DNA from: an uncultured Sulfitobacter sp.
GTDB taxonomy: Bacteria > Pseudomonadota > Alphaproteobacteria > Rhodobacterales > Rhodobacteraceae
NCBI RefSeq assembly: GCF_947497275.1
Contig: NZ_CANMFS010000003.1
Coordinates: 372,001-436,000, forward strand
Length of the DNA: 64,000 bases
Direction: 5' to 3'
The notes under the pieces were generated by a model. The model ran no database searches, was not told the DNA's origin, and worked only from the letters and a program-made list of their open reading frames with translations. Position numbers and translations under genes: made by a program. This document shows, one piece after another, positions 63,265 to 64,000 of this stretch. Numbering within the stretch: position 1 is the first letter of the stretch; each line of letters opens with the position of its first letter.

Positions 63265-63837
63265 ATGAAGAAATACCTGCTAGCTGCCGTTTATACGGCC
63301 CTGACAATGGGTGCAAACCCTGTGCTCGCCAATGATGCGGAAACCATTCTGCCGCTGATCGCGGGTGACATGAAAAAGCTGGCGGTCCATGAGGCACCCA
63401 AGGCCACATCGGCGGCGGCGTTCGATCTTGCCGATGGCGCGGGAAAGGCAACGCTTGAGGACTACGCGGGCAAGTACGTTCTGGTGAACTTCTGGGCAAC
63501 TTGGTGTGCGCCCTGCCGCAAGGAGATGCCGCATCTTGCCGAGCTTCAGGCCGAGCTGGGCGGGGACGATTTCGAAGTCCTGACCATCGCGACCGGGCGC
63601 AATTCGCCCGAAGGGATCGTCAAGTTTTTCAAGGATGTTGGTATCAACAACCTGCCCCGCCATCAGGACCCCAAGCAGGCCCTTGCAAGCCAGATGGGGA
63701 TATTCGGCCTGCCGATCACCGTGCTGATTGATCCGCAGGGCCGCGAGATCGCGCGGCTGCGCGGCGATGCCGACTGGGCCGGCGACAGCGCCAAATCCAT
63801 CATCACGGCGCTGATCGAAGGCCGCCGCGACAGCTGA
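63265..63837 (+). CDS. TlpA-family thiol-disulfide oxidoreductase
   Basis: signal peptide; [22 protein letters not shown]. Confidence 0.92.
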   Translation: MKKYLLAAVYTALTMGANPVLANDAETILPLIAGDMKKLAVHEAPKATSAAAFDLADGAGKATLEDYAGKYVLVNFWATWCAPCRKEMPHLAELQAELGGDDFEVLTIATGRNSPEGIVKFFKDVGINNLPRHQDPKQALASQMGIFGLPITVLIDPQGREIARLRGDADWAGDSAKSIITALIEGRRDS

Positions 63838-63839
63838 TC

Positions 63840-64000
63840 TCAGGCGGCGTAGTTCAGGATCGCCGCCTCGGAGGCCGACAACGTACGGCGCGCAAAGCTG
63901 CCGTATGTATGCGGGTCGTATTCCAGACCGGGCAATTCACGCAGCAGACGCTCGCGGTCCTTGGCATCCAGCGTCGCAAGGGCTGCGGACGCCGGATGGA
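63840..64000 (-). CDS. Partial CDS (C-terminus), unidentified protein
   Basis: open minus-strand frame ending ...LATLDAKDRERLLRELPGLEYDPHTYGSFARRTLSASEAAILNYAA*, runs off window edge. Confidence 0.5.
   Translation of the reverse strand, partial: HPASAALATLDAKDRERLLRELPGLEYDPHTYGSFARRTLSASEAAILNYAA

Overview
This 64 kb window is a gene-dense, GC-rich chromosomal segment from an alphaproteobacterium, most likely a Roseobacter-group Rhodobacteraceae. That assignment is an inference from gene content and synteny. I saw no rRNA, tRNA, CRISPR array, prophage or transposon. The backbone holds TCA-cycle genes (sdhCDAB, mdh, sucC/D/A/B, lpd) interleaved with ethylmalonyl-CoA pathway genes (ccr, ecm, mcl2, mesaconyl-CoA hydratase). 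It also holds a luxR/luxI locus, a BMP-type ABC transporter, ftsEX, lysA/argH, rimO, tsaB/rimI and small hypotheticals. The most interesting signals are regulatory or small-ORF features. (1) Paired GTGATCAC palindromes, 20-21 bp apart, lie upstream of both sdhC and sucC. (2) A LexA-type GTTC-N7-GTTC box sits inside the promoter of a small protein built from two tandem motif copies. (3) A perfect CtrA-type TTAA-N7-TTAA box lies in front of a 69-aa ORF that overlaps luxR. (4) A perfect FNR box lies upstream of a universal stress protein. (5) Helically phased 11-bp repeats lie upstream of lpd. (6) A hairpin contains the Shine-Dalgarno of an H-NS-like gene. (7) A TTG-start lipoprotein in the argH-lysA operon is missing from the ORF track. 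All assignments come from reading the sequence; no database search was run.
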